A stretch of DNA of 64,000 bases. It comes from Sphingobacterium lumbrici (GTDB lineage: Bacteria; Bacteroidota; Bacteroidia; Sphingobacteriales; Sphingobacteriaceae). This document shows, piece by piece, positions 27,481-35,618 of the stretch. The notes beneath the pieces are model-generated. The model saw only the letters and a program-made list of their open reading frames with translations, did no database searches and was not told the DNA's origin. Position 1 is the first letter of the stretch. Each line of letters starts with the position of its first letter. A program made the position numbers and the translations under genes. The stretch lies in assembly GCF_006476045.1 (NCBI RefSeq), contig NZ_SRZY01000029.1, forward strand, positions 124,001-188,000, read 5' to 3'.

Positions 27481-28247
27481 TGTTTGACGAAGCACTAGCC
27501 CTCCTACCAGACACATCGAGTTGGGTACTGTATTTTACATGTGCACTACTGATAGGGATGTCCAAAACGGGGATTCAAAACATAGGTTCGTTGGCGGTAC
27601 CTCTATTTGCCATACTTTTTGGCGCAAAATACTCAACCGGTATCGTACTTATATTGCTCGCCTTGGCAGACTTGATGGGTGTGATCTACTACCGAAAGCA
27701 GCTGGTATGGGCTGAAGTTCTGAAATTGTTACCGATGGCGTTGATTGGGTTAACTGCAGCTTTAATCATCGGAAAGTATATTGATGACACGGCCTTTAAA
27801 ATAACAATGGGAGCATGCATTATTTTGGGAATAGGTATTATGTTGTGGATGGAAAAGCTTGGCAAAACCAAACAACTTACCATCACCAATGGAAAATGGT
27901 ATTCACCCCTTTTTGGTTTTATCATAGGATTTTCGACTATGATCGGTAATGTTGCAGGGCCGGCAGTATCCGTTTATCTATTGACCAAGAACTTAAATAA
28001 ATATGCTTTAGTAGCCACTGGAGCGTGGTTTATCATGATCTTAAACTACATCAAAATTCCCTTACAGTTCTTTGTTTGGCAGAATATAAGTTGGGCGGGT
28101 GTGTTACTGAATTTCATAGCACTTCCATTTATTGTATTAGGAGGAGTGCTTGGCATAAAACTCGTGAAAATATTACCTGAAAAAGAGTTCCGAATTACTA
28201 TTACGTGTATGGTCATCATTTCCTGTGTCTTGATGATTTTGATCTAG
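27480..28247 (+). CDS. TauE/SafE-family sulfite exporter-like membrane protein
   Basis: 255 aa with about eight hydrophobic helices (for example VLYFTCALLIGMSKTGIQN, GIVLILLALADLMGVIYY, ITCMVIISCVLMILI). The family signature GMSKTG...LAVPLFAILFG near the N-terminus and its repeat in the second half (GFIIGFSTMIGNVAGPAVSV) are clear. These are inner-membrane transporters for sulfonate, sulfite or other organic anions. Translationally coupled to the HAD gene by a 1-bp overlap. Confidence 0.9.
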   Translation: MFDEALALLPDTSSWVLYFTCALLIGMSKTGIQNIGSLAVPLFAILFGAKYSTGIVLILLALADLMGVIYYRKQLVWAEVLKLLPMALIGLTAALIIGKYIDDTAFKITMGACIILGIGIMLWMEKLGKTKQLTITNGKWYSPLFGFIIGFSTMIGNVAGPAVSVYLLTKNLNKYALVATGAWFIMILNYIKIPLQFFVWQNISWAGVLLNFIALPFIVLGGVLGIKLVKILPEKEFRITITCMVIISCVLMILI

Positions 28248-28300
28248 CTACTGCGCGCACCTCTTACATTCGATAGTTAAAATTTAACAAAAAAACTGTG

Positions 28301-28308
28301 TATCTTTG
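28301..28308 (+). promoter_or_regulatory. -7 box TATCTTTG 5 bp before the mqnC ATG
   Basis: Perfect TAnnTTTG whose expected transcript start is at about 28313-28314, the first base of the start codon; no clear -33 element. Either the mRNA is leaderless or the box is fortuitous. Confidence 0.5.
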
Positions 28309-28313
28309 TTCTA

Positions 28314-29438
28314 ATGGATGTAAATTCTTTATTGGAACGCGCCTTAAATTTTGATTTTTTATCAAAAGAAGAAGGTATTTACTTATATCGTCATGCAGCT
28401 ACCGCCGATCTGACCTATGTGGCCAATGAGCTTCGTAAAGTTCAGGTTCCGCATGGTAAAGTAACCTGGCAGATAGACCGGAATGTAAATACAACGAACG
28501 TATGTATTGCAAACTGCAAATTCTGTAATTTTTTCAGACGTCCGGGGCATGAAGAAAGTTATATTACAGATATAGAGACATACACGCAAAAAATTGAAGA
28601 GACCTTTAAATACGGAGGTGATCAACTTTTATTACAGGGAGGGCATCATCCAGATTTAGGCATCGAATTCTATGCTTCGTTATTTAAACAGTTAAAGGAT
28701 TTGTACCCTACCCTTAAACTGCATTCGCTAGGTCCACCGGAAATTGCACACATTGCCAAGTTAGAAGGCATGAGCCATATCGATGTGCTTACCGTTCTCA
28801 AAGAAGCAGGATTAGACTCACTACCCGGCGCCGGTGCGGAGATATTAAATGATCGCGTACGCCGTTTAATTTCTAAAGGTAAATGTGGGGGGCAGGAATG
28901 GTTGGATGTCATGCGTGCTGCACACAAAATTAATCTTCCCACTTCGGCCACAATGATGTTTGGGCATATCGAAACAATCGAAGAACGTTTCGAACATTTG
29001 GTCTGGATACGAGAAGTACAAGATGAAAAGCCGGAGGGGCATCATGGATTTATCGCCTTCATACCTTGGCCATTCCAAGATGATGGAACGCTCCTAAAGC
29101 GTCTACGCGGTATTACCAATGATGTAACAGGAGACGAATATATACGAATGATTGCATTAAGCCGTATCATGTTGCCTAATATCAAAAATATTCAGGCATC
29201 CTGGCTCACTGTAGGGAAACAAGTGGCTCAATTGTGCCTGCATGGCGGAGCAAATGATTTTGGTTCCATTATGATTGAAGAAAATGTGGTTTCGGCGGCA
29301 GGAGCTCCTCACCGCTTCACTTCGCAAACTATTCAGGATGCAATTGCAGAAGCTGGGTTCGAACCCCAGCTCCGTACCCAGACATATCAATTCAGAGAGA
29401 TCCCCGAATCAATGGTAGAACAAGTAATTAATTATTAG
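28314..29438 (+). CDS. mqnC: Cyclic dehypoxanthine futalosine synthase MqnC
   Basis: 374 aa radical SAM enzyme. The [4Fe-4S] site is CIANCKFCNF (CxxxCxxC), followed by SAM-binding GGDQLLLQGGHHPDLG. The C-terminal half has LPGAGAEILNDRVR, TSATMMFGHIE and GFIAFIPWPFQ, all typical of MqnC. It forms cyclic dehypoxanthine futalosine in the futalosine route to menaquinone, so this organism probably makes its quinone that way rather than by the men pathway. Two bases separate it from scpB. Confidence 0.96.
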   Translation: MDVNSLLERALNFDFLSKEEGIYLYRHAATADLTYVANELRKVQVPHGKVTWQIDRNVNTTNVCIANCKFCNFFRRPGHEESYITDIETYTQKIEETFKYGGDQLLLQGGHHPDLGIEFYASLFKQLKDLYPTLKLHSLGPPEIAHIAKLEGMSHIDVLTVLKEAGLDSLPGAGAEILNDRVRRLISKGKCGGQEWLDVMRAAHKINLPTSATMMFGHIETIEERFEHLVWIREVQDEKPEGHHGFIAFIPWPFQDDGTLLKRLRGITNDVTGDEYIRMIALSRIMLPNIKNIQASWLTVGKQVAQLCLHGGANDFGSIMIEENVVSAAGAPHRFTSQTIQDAIAEAGFEPQLRTQTYQFREIPESMVEQVINY

Positions 29439-29440
29439 AT

Positions 29441-30001
29441 TTGAAAGATATCATCTTAAATATTGAAGCGCTGATCTTTGCTTCCGAAGAAGGAATATCT
29501 GCTAATGATATTAAGCAAGTATTACAAGATGCGCTTGCTATTGACATCAACAAAGAAGAGGTTTTAGATTTTTTAGGTAAAATAGAATTAAAATATGAAA
29601 GCGAAGACACTGTCTTTTCGCTTTCCTTAATTAATAATCAATACCAGTTTTTGACAAAGGAAATCTATCATGAAGCGATCAATCATTTACAGGCTCATCG
29701 CGACCGAAAAAAACTGAGTCAATCGGCACTTGAGACACTAGCTATCATAGCCTATCGGCAACCGATTACAAAAATAGAGGTGGAACAGATTAGAGGAGTG
29801 AATTGCGATTATTCCATCCAACGCTTATTGGAGAAAGATTTAATCAAAATAGGTGGAAAAGCCGAAAGCATCGGTAAGCCTTTGCTTTACACAACAAGTG
29901 ATCAATTTATGAATCACTTTGGCATTAACAGTGTCAAAGATTTACCACAGTTAAAAGACATAGTAGCTGAAGAAAACAGTATAGGAGACACGGTGGAATA
30001 A
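29441..30001 (+). CDS. scpB: Segregation and condensation protein B
   Basis: 186 aa starting with TTG at 29441, two bases after the mqnC stop; the N-terminus it gives (MKDIILNIEALIFASEEGIS) matches the family start, and no ATG fits. Two winged-helix domains are visible; the second has SQSALETLAIIAYRQPITKI from a longer run, then VEQIRGVN and LLEKDLIKIGGKAESIGKPL. It forms the ScpAB kleisin complex with SMC for chromosome organisation. ScpA is not in the window. Confidence 0.95.
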   Translation: MKDIILNIEALIFASEEGISANDIKQVLQDALAIDINKEEVLDFLGKIELKYESEDTVFSLSLINNQYQFLTKEIYHEAINHLQAHRDRKKLSQSALETLAIIAYRQPITKIEVEQIRGVNCDYSIQRLLEKDLIKIGGKAESIGKPLLYTTSDQFMNHFGINSVKDLPQLKDIVAEENSIGDTVE

Positions 30002-30133
30002 AATTTTCCGGGAAGAGTTTTATCTTTTTTAACATACTGAAAAACAATACTATAATTTTTAAAAAAAGTTTATAGTTTCAAATATCTTCTCTAATTTTAC
30101 GTTTGATATAACAACAGTAAGAATACTATAGCT

Positions 30134-30295
30134 ATGATTAACGAGACTGTAAAAAGTAGTGAAATTGATGAGCGTTTAATCAATTTTAACGGTCCTGAAG
30201 ATGATTCAGAAGATGTTTATGATGATGATTTTGATTTAGAAATTGATTCTGTAAGCGGGTTTGATGATTTTGATGACGAGGACGAAGATTTCTAG
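30134..30295 (+). CDS. Highly acidic 53-aa protein, unrecognised
   Basis: ATG at 30134, stop TAG at 30293-30295. After a short mixed N-terminus (MINETVKSSEIDERLINFNG) the protein is almost only Asp, Glu, Phe and Tyr (EDDSEDVYDDDFDLEID, then FDDFDDEDEDF). It contains no Cys and about 22 acidic residues. A hairpin terminator follows 47 bp later, which supports an independent gene. DNA-mimic or RNA-polymerase/ribosome-associated acidic proteins look like this, but no homology is recognised. Confidence 0.6.
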   Translation: MINETVKSSEIDERLINFNGPEDDSEDVYDDDFDLEIDSVSGFDDFDDEDEDF

Positions 30296-30341
30296 GGAAA
30301 TACTGTAAATCTAATCTACATAATCATTTTAGAGGTTACAA

Positions 30342-30374
30342 AAAAGGCAGCGTAAAAATAAACGTCTGCCTTTT
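30342..30374 (+). terminator. Terminator after the acidic small gene
   Basis: AAAAGGCAG (30342-30350) pairs with CTGCCTTTT (30366-30374), extended by CGT/ACG with one bulged T, and is followed by T-rich DNA. Confidence 0.75.
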
Positions 30375-30452
30375 CTATTTTTCTGAAAGTTTAAGAATCT
30401 TGTTTTCAACACTCATCAATAACCACCATCAAGAGAACCTTCATAAAAGTAT

Positions 30453-30782
30453 TTATTTCTTATGAAGTTGTTCGTAAAGATCAATTACTTTTTTTTGCAA
30501 TTCGATAACTTCGGCTTCCCGTTGTTGAAGCTTTTTATTGAGCTCATTCACTTCATCAACTTTAGCTTTATCTTCTTCGGAATCTGAAGTTGATAATAAC
30601 TGGACTAATGTTAAACCAAATAGCTTTGAAATTTGATTCAAACGAGACAAGTTCACATCGGTAATACCTGTTTCGATTTTTGAAAATGCAGGAATAGATA
30701 TATCTAATCGCTTTGCTACATCTTCTTGGCTCCACCCCTTCTGGTGTCTAAGTAATCTAATTTTTTTTCCTAATGCATTCAT
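30453..30782 (-). CDS. XRE-family transcriptional regulator with C-terminal coiled coil
   Basis: 109 aa from the ATG at 30782 (an upstream TTG at 30788 is less likely). The helix-turn-helix is at about 5-60 (KKIRLLRHQKGWSQEDVAKR, then LDISIPAFSKIETG). Residues 72-109 form a heptad-like coiled coil (VNELNKKLQQREAEVIELQK, then KVIDLYEQL), probably for dimerisation. It stands alone with its own -7 box; targets are unknown. Confidence 0.92.
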   Translation of the reverse strand: MNALGKKIRLLRHQKGWSQEDVAKRLDISIPAFSKIETGITDVNLSRLNQISKLFGLTLVQLLSTSDSEEDKAKVDEVNELNKKLQQREAEVIELQKKVIDLYEQLHKK

Positions 30783-30805
30783 CGGCAAAATGTATGTTAT
30801 TATTT

Positions 30806-30813
30806 CAAAAGTA
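30806..30813 (-). promoter_or_regulatory. -7 box TACTTTTG for the XRE regulator
   Basis: Minus-strand TACTTTTG; predicted transcript start near 30801, 19 nt before the ATG at 30782. Confidence 0.5.
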
Positions 30814-30852
30814 AAAAAAATATATTAAAGAAAACAATATTTAATAAATGTT

Positions 30853-32226
30853 TTAGATCTTTTTTTGAAGAAATTTATCAGCAAAACCTAATAAATTTAA
30901 ACCAGTATAGTTATTCGAACTCATAAAAAGCATATTAACACCCTCACTATCAAACTGTTCAAGAGTGTCGTATAATCCGTCTAATTCAGTAATGATCTGC
31001 AAACCAGAATGATCAAACACCTCCATCACCTTTTCAATAATATTACCCAATAATATATTTTTTTCTTTAATACTGTTTTTATTAATGAATACTATAGAAA
31101 AATCAGATTCATCCAAACTTCCATTGTACTGAACAACTTTAGCATCATCGATGACTTCATACGGATTTAATTCAATTACCGTCAGTAATTTGGAAGCAGA
31201 AAATTGTTCCTTAATCGCATGGATGCTGGATTTCAGCTTGGAGGGTGTGTGGGCAAAATCCTGATAGACAACGCTCCCATTCTCGCTCGCTACGAATTCC
31301 AGATAACGGATAGAACTTTTGAAGTCCTTAATCGCATCATAAAAATCCTCTCGTTTGATCCCTAACCATTCACATACGGTAAAGGCACCGGCAATATTAG
31401 ATAAATTGTGCTTCCCTATTACTTCCAACGGAATTTCGCGCTCCCCTACCTGCAAAAATGTGACTCCTTTGTTGATGGTGTACGAGGGCAATTTGTATCC
31501 ATGACGATTTATCTTACAATCCATAGTTTCTTCAACAATCTTACGGAGGTTATGATCGTCCTTGTTATAAATCAGAGTACCTTTAACAACAATGGTATCA
31601 ATAAAGGTTTCAAACTGTCTATAATATTCTTCTTCAGAAATCAAGGCCTTAAAATTATCCCAATAAATATTGCTGATAAGGGCGATATTCGGATGATAAT
31701 AGTGGAATTTAGATTGATGATCTATTGATGATGCAAAGAATTCATCACCTTCAATGATGATAATAGGCGCCGAAGGCGTGAGCTTTATCAGTGAATCGAA
31801 GCCTTCTAATTTGGCACCAATAAGATAATCAAACTCTTTGCCTATTTTTTTCAATACATGCATTATCATACTGGTTATGGTTGTTTTTCCATAACTACCG
31901 GCTATCACTACACGTGTTTTCTGAATACTCTGTTCGTAGACAAATTCGGGGAACGAATAGATTTTAATATTCAGTTCCTGAGCTTTTTTGAGTTCAGGAT
32001 TATCCGCTGACGCATGTTTCCCCAAAATAATAGCATCCAAATCAGATGATATCACTTCAGGGTGCCAGCCCAATTCTTTCGGCAGCAGTCCTGATTGGCT
32101 TAATCTGGATTTAGAAGGTTCAACGATCTGATCATCAGATCCCGAAACCTGATGACCTGATTTGGCTAAGCTAATTGCCAAATTATGCATTACACTGCCA
32201 CCTATTGCTATAAAATGAATACGCAT
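30853..32226 (-). CDS. mpl: UDP-N-acetylmuramate:L-alanyl-γ-D-glutamyl-meso-diaminopimelate ligase
   Basis: 457 aa Mur-ligase family enzyme. The Rossmann-like N-terminus is MRIHFIAIGGSVMHNLAISL, the ATP-binding loop is VVIAGSYGKTTITSMI, and central-domain EGDEFFASSIDHQSKF and YQDFAHTP near the C-terminal domain match Mpl. It reattaches recycled murein tripeptide to UDP-MurNAc in the cytosol. Last gene of the GlmU-like/tpiA/prmA/mpl operon (3-bp gap to prmA). Confidence 0.93.
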   Translation of the reverse strand: MRIHFIAIGGSVMHNLAISLAKSGHQVSGSDDQIVEPSKSRLSQSGLLPKELGWHPEVISSDLDAIILGKHASADNPELKKAQELNIKIYSFPEFVYEQSIQKTRVVIAGSYGKTTITSMIMHVLKKIGKEFDYLIGAKLEGFDSLIKLTPSAPIIIIEGDEFFASSIDHQSKFHYYHPNIALISNIYWDNFKALISEEEYYRQFETFIDTIVVKGTLIYNKDDHNLRKIVEETMDCKINRHGYKLPSYTINKGVTFLQVGEREIPLEVIGKHNLSNIAGAFTVCEWLGIKREDFYDAIKDFKSSIRYLEFVASENGSVVYQDFAHTPSKLKSSIHAIKEQFSASKLLTVIELNPYEVIDDAKVVQYNGSLDESDFSIVFINKNSIKEKNILLGNIIEKVMEVFDHSGLQIITELDGLYDTLEQFDSEGVNMLFMSSNNYTGLNLLGFADKFLQKKI

Positions 32227-32229
32227 GAA

Positions 32230-33069
32230 CTATTTCTTAATAAATTTTGCAGAACACCAAGCATCCAGCTTTTTACTTTCTTTAAAGAATAAGTTTAAAC
32301 TTTCACATTTTTGTCGAATAATCATTAAATCCTCTTCGTAATAGAATCCGCTCATATATAATTCACCATTTGCTGCCAAGGATCCTGCATACACGTCTAA
32401 TTGATCCAATAGAATATTACGATTAATATTTGCCAATATCGTTTCAAAGGCACTATCACCAATGACTTCTTTCGATCCTAAATACGAAGTAATATTCGAA
32501 ATTCCGTTCAACTTTTTATTCTCCTCAACACTTTCAACACATATAGAATCAAAATCTACCGCCATAATAGATTCCGCTCCTTTCTTGGATGCTAAAATAG
32601 CGAGGATCCCTGTACCACATCCCATGTCTAAAACCCGCTTACCTTCAAAATTGTTTTCTAAAATAAAAGAAAGCATCATGGATGTCGTTTGATGATGACC
32701 GGTACCAAACGACATTTTAGGATCTATTACAATTTCGTATGCGTATCCGGGCTGTGCTTCGTGAAAGGTAGCACGCACATAACATTGGTCATCTACGATA
32801 ATGGGATTAAAGTTGCTCTCCCACAATATATTCCAGTTCTCTTCCCCTAATTCGTTAATTTCATAGTCTAAATGAAATCCGTGCGCTTGCGTCAAAATAA
32901 GCGTTTCTAAAACCTGGACATCAAGATTAGCAGAAGGTATATAGGCTACAAACCCATTTTCGGTATCTTCAAAGGTATCAAAACCAATTTCACCTAACTC
33001 GGCAATAAACAAATCTTTCTGCCAATCTTCAATATCAGAAGAAATAAAAACTACTGAAGCATACTTCAT
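32230..33069 (-). CDS. prmA: Ribosomal protein L11 methyltransferase
   Basis: 279 aa. The N-terminal L11-recognition domain is at about 1-60. The SAM-dependent methyltransferase core includes MSFGTGHHQTTSMMLSFI, VLDMGCGTGILAILASKKGA, VDFD and NINRNILLD. It trimethylates amino groups of L11 during ribosome assembly. One base separates it from tpiA and three from mpl, so it is translationally coupled. Confidence 0.96.
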   Translation of the reverse strand: MKYASVVFISSDIEDWQKDLFIAELGEIGFDTFEDTENGFVAYIPSANLDVQVLETLILTQAHGFHLDYEINELGEENWNILWESNFNPIIVDDQCYVRATFHEAQPGYAYEIVIDPKMSFGTGHHQTTSMMLSFILENNFEGKRVLDMGCGTGILAILASKKGAESIMAVDFDSICVESVEENKKLNGISNITSYLGSKEVIGDSAFETILANINRNILLDQLDVYAGSLAANGELYMSGFYYEEDLMIIRQKCESLNLFFKESKKLDAWCSAKFIKK

Positions 33070-33070
33070 T

Positions 33071-33838
33071 TTATGTATTAAAAACTTTTACAATTTCCAA
33101 GAAATCACGGGATTTTAACGAAGCTCCTCCAATTAGCCCCCCATCAATATCAGGTTGCGAAAATAAAGTACCCGCATTAGAAGGATTGCAACTTCCGCCG
33201 TAAAGGATAGTCGTATTATCAGCAATCTCCGGGCTGTATTGATTAGCCACAGTTTCACGAATAAAGGCATGTACTTCTTGAGCTTGTTCCGGAGAAGCGG
33301 TCAACCCTGTACCAATCGCCCACACCGGTTCGTACGCCAATACTACTTTAGCGAACTCTTCGTTTGACAGGTGGAATAACCCTTTTTCCAATTGAGCTTG
33401 TATCACATCAAAAAAACGTTCCGATTCACGTTCATCTTTTGTCTCTCCAATACAGAAAATAGGAACTAAATTACACTTTAATGCTGCATTTACTTTTTCT
33501 GACAAAAGCTCATCTGTCTCCCCAAAATAAGCACGCCGCTCAGAATGACCTAAAATCACATGGGAAGCCCCAATTGATTTCACCTGAGAGGCTGATATCT
33601 CACCTGTATAAGCTCCTGATTCTGCCTGATGAATATTTTGCGCTCCTATAGCCACGTTAGATGATGTAGAAGCCAGTTTCCCTAAACTTGACAAGTGGAT
33701 GGCCGGACTACAGACAACAATCTCCTGAGTGCCTATTACCTCATCTTTGACCATATTAACGATTTCCGAAAAAAGGCTTACCCCTTCTTCGTAATTCAAA
33801 TTCATTTTCCAGTTTCCCGCAACAATGTTTTTACGCAT
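33071..33838 (-). CDS. tpiA: Triosephosphate isomerase
   Basis: 255 aa TIM barrel. NWKMN (Asn/Lys of the active site, residues 7-11), the catalytic His in HVILGHSERRAYFGE, the catalytic Glu in AYEPVWAIGTG, loop 6 with WAIGTGLTA, and GGSCNPSN/GGLIGGASL for phosphate. It interconverts dihydroxyacetone phosphate and glyceraldehyde 3-phosphate. Within a tight operon (6 bp after the GlmU-like gene). Confidence 0.98.
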   Translation of the reverse strand: MRKNIVAGNWKMNLNYEEGVSLFSEIVNMVKDEVIGTQEIVVCSPAIHLSSLGKLASTSSNVAIGAQNIHQAESGAYTGEISASQVKSIGASHVILGHSERRAYFGETDELLSEKVNAALKCNLVPIFCIGETKDERESERFFDVIQAQLEKGLFHLSNEEFAKVVLAYEPVWAIGTGLTASPEQAQEVHAFIRETVANQYSPEIADNTTILYGGSCNPSNAGTLFSQPDIDGGLIGGASLKSRDFLEIVKVFNT

Positions 33839-33844
33839 GATTAT

Positions 33845-35059
33845 TTATTTAGTATTGATTATTCTGTTTCTTAATTCTCGGGCATCATCAAACACCCATC
33901 TATAACATTTTTTATCTAAGGACGTTATATCCTGCTCGTGTTTAACTGCCGCTTTTCGTTCAAGCATCATACCAAAATCCTCAAATCTATAAGCCTCGAT
34001 TTGTGTATCGGTAAGCCATAAAAAGTCCGGGACAAATTTGGGAATAAATTTTGAAATTGCAACTTGTACCCCAACGCCAATTACCGTTCCGGTATTAATT
34101 TTAGATTGAATCCCCAACATACTTTGGTCTCCAATTATAACTCCACATTTCAATAAACCTGTATCCCGAAAATCATCACAAACATAATCATACACCTTTA
34201 CATTTCTCCAGTCGTTCCTCAGATTTGAATTCGTCGTTCCCGCACCCAAATTACATCCTTCGCCGACTACTGCACAACCAAGGTAGCCTTCGTGCCCTTT
34301 TGCAGCGTTACCCCAAATAACAGTATTGCTTATTTCTCCTCCTACTGTACTATTGTCTCCAATTGTCACGTTCGGATATATCCTTGCCCCAGACTTTACC
34401 CTACTGTTTCGACAGATCGCTACAGGTCCTTTAATCGTGACATTACCCTCCACTACTGCCCCACTAGCAATATAAATTGGTCCAAAAGAAGAATCTAAAT
34501 GTGCGTGTTGTACATTCGCGTCCTTTTCAATATATAACTGATCACCAACAATGTGATTCGAGCTTGCTGCCTTCTCCAACTTTTCCTGCTTCTTAATATA
34601 TCCCAGGTCAAAAATAATCTGATCTGCATTAAATCTAAATATATCTTCCGGATAGCGGATCCTTCGAAGCTCTTTATTAAAAACCACAACATTTTCCCAG
34701 TTTCCTTCCAGATCACCGAATACTGTCAGATCCCGTGCATAACTCGCTATCCATTCCCCTTTTTGATCTAACAGACATTCCCCTACCTTAAGATCAAGCA
34801 GTGCGTCTATCAGATCTGTATCAGGCAATATATTGGAACTCAATACCAAAACATTAGCCGAAATAGTAATGTTCAACGGAAATTTTTCCTTTAAGTGATC
34901 TACCGTCCAATGACTTACTATACAATTAAAGATAATTTTCCACTTATCTTCCAGGGTGTGAATTCCAACCCGTAAATTACCAACCGGCCTAGTGGCTACC
35001 AACGGAAATAAATGTCGGCGACTATCCATACGGTCGAATAAAACGAGTTGAGAAAACAT
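33845..35059 (-). CDS. GlmU-like putative sugar nucleotidyltransferase with left-handed β-helix
   Basis: 404 aa from the ATG at 35059; the longer frame would run into rpmE and its terminator. The N-terminal part (MFSQLVLFDRMDSRRHLFPL, then VATRPVGNLRVG) is a reduced nucleotidyltransferase domain. From about 220 there are hexapeptide repeats (VVEGNVTIKGPVAICRNSRV, then GARIYPNVTIGDNSTV), with GAGTTNSNLRNDWRNVKV as in acyl/sugar transferases. A canonical GlmU N-terminal signature (LAAGxGTRM) is missing. This is the Bacteroidota 'GlmU family' type; the substrate is unknown. First gene of the tpiA/prmA/mpl operon. Confidence 0.85.
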   Translation of the reverse strand: MFSQLVLFDRMDSRRHLFPLVATRPVGNLRVGIHTLEDKWKIIFNCIVSHWTVDHLKEKFPLNITISANVLVLSSNILPDTDLIDALLDLKVGECLLDQKGEWIASYARDLTVFGDLEGNWENVVVFNKELRRIRYPEDIFRFNADQIIFDLGYIKKQEKLEKAASSNHIVGDQLYIEKDANVQHAHLDSSFGPIYIASGAVVEGNVTIKGPVAICRNSRVKSGARIYPNVTIGDNSTVGGEISNTVIWGNAAKGHEGYLGCAVVGEGCNLGAGTTNSNLRNDWRNVKVYDYVCDDFRDTGLLKCGVIIGDQSMLGIQSKINTGTVIGVGVQVAISKFIPKFVPDFLWLTDTQIEAYRFEDFGMMLERKAAVKHEQDITSLDKKCYRWVFDDARELRNRIINTK

Positions 35060-35079
35060 AAGGATAAAAATACAAAAAA

Positions 35080-35102
35080 TCCCGATAAGAGACTTATCGG
35101 GA
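35080..35102 (-). terminator. Terminator of rpmE
   Basis: TCCCGATAAG (35080-35089) pairs with 35093-35102; 3-nt loop; minus-strand T-rich tail. It lies between rpmE and the GlmU-like start. Confidence 0.8.
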
Positions 35103-35132
35103 CTTTGATATACTGAAATATAATCTAAGTGA

Positions 35133-35381
35133 TTATTTTTTGTTGTAACGTGTACGGAATTTATCGATACGTCCAGCAGTATCAACTAACTTCATTTTAC
35201 CTGTATAGAACGGGTGAGACGTATGAGAAATCTCTAATTTCACTAATGGATATTCATTACCATCTTCCCAAGTAATTGATTCCTTTGTGTCTACACAAGA
35301 TTTAGTTACGAAAGCATAGTCATTTGACATATCTTTAAAGACAACTAATCTGTAGTTTGATGGATGTAAATCTTTTTTCAT
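35133..35381 (-). CDS. rpmE2: 50S ribosomal protein L31 type B
   Basis: 82 aa. [19 protein letters not shown] at the start and [20 protein letters not shown] near the end match type B L31. The zinc-binding cysteines of type A are absent (a single Cys is left), so this is the zinc-independent form. Own promoter and terminator; a zinc-responsive control is known for some type B genes, but no Zur-like site was recognised here. Confidence 0.97.
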   Translation of the reverse strand: MKKDLHPSNYRLVVFKDMSNDYAFVTKSCVDTKESITWEDGNEYPLVKLEISHTSHPFYTGKMKLVDTAGRIDKFRTRYNKK

Positions 35382-35419
35382 TTTATCTTATGATTACTAT
35401 ATATTCAACAATTGAGGTG

Positions 35420-35427
35420 CAAAGATA
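35420..35427 (-). promoter_or_regulatory. -7 box TATCTTTG for rpmE type B
   Basis: Minus-strand TATCTTTG; predicted transcript start near 35415, 34 nt before the ATG. Confidence 0.6.
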
Positions 35428-35585
35428 ATTTATTCCAAACACAAAAGCAAGATAATATTTAATTTATCACCTGTTTTTTGCACCAATATCTTATTACCTT
35501 ATATTTTAGCAATATTGCTTCACAAAGATAGATAGAATTTGGTAATTAAAACAGCGTTAAAGAATAAAATATCACTACTTTTTTC

Positions 35586-35593
35586 TATTTTTG
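35586..35593 (+). promoter_or_regulatory. -7 box TATTTTTG for lysS
   Basis: TATTTTTG matches TAnnTTTG; predicted transcript start near 35598, 21 nt before the ATG at 35619. Confidence 0.5.
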
Positions 35594-35618
35594 TCGATTA
35601 TTCGAAAAATACAAAATC

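Noticed and set aside
35060-35185. Extension of the GlmU-like gene into rpmE.
   Set aside because: It would cover the rpmE terminator and 53 bp of rpmE itself; the ATG at 35059 gives a normal start.
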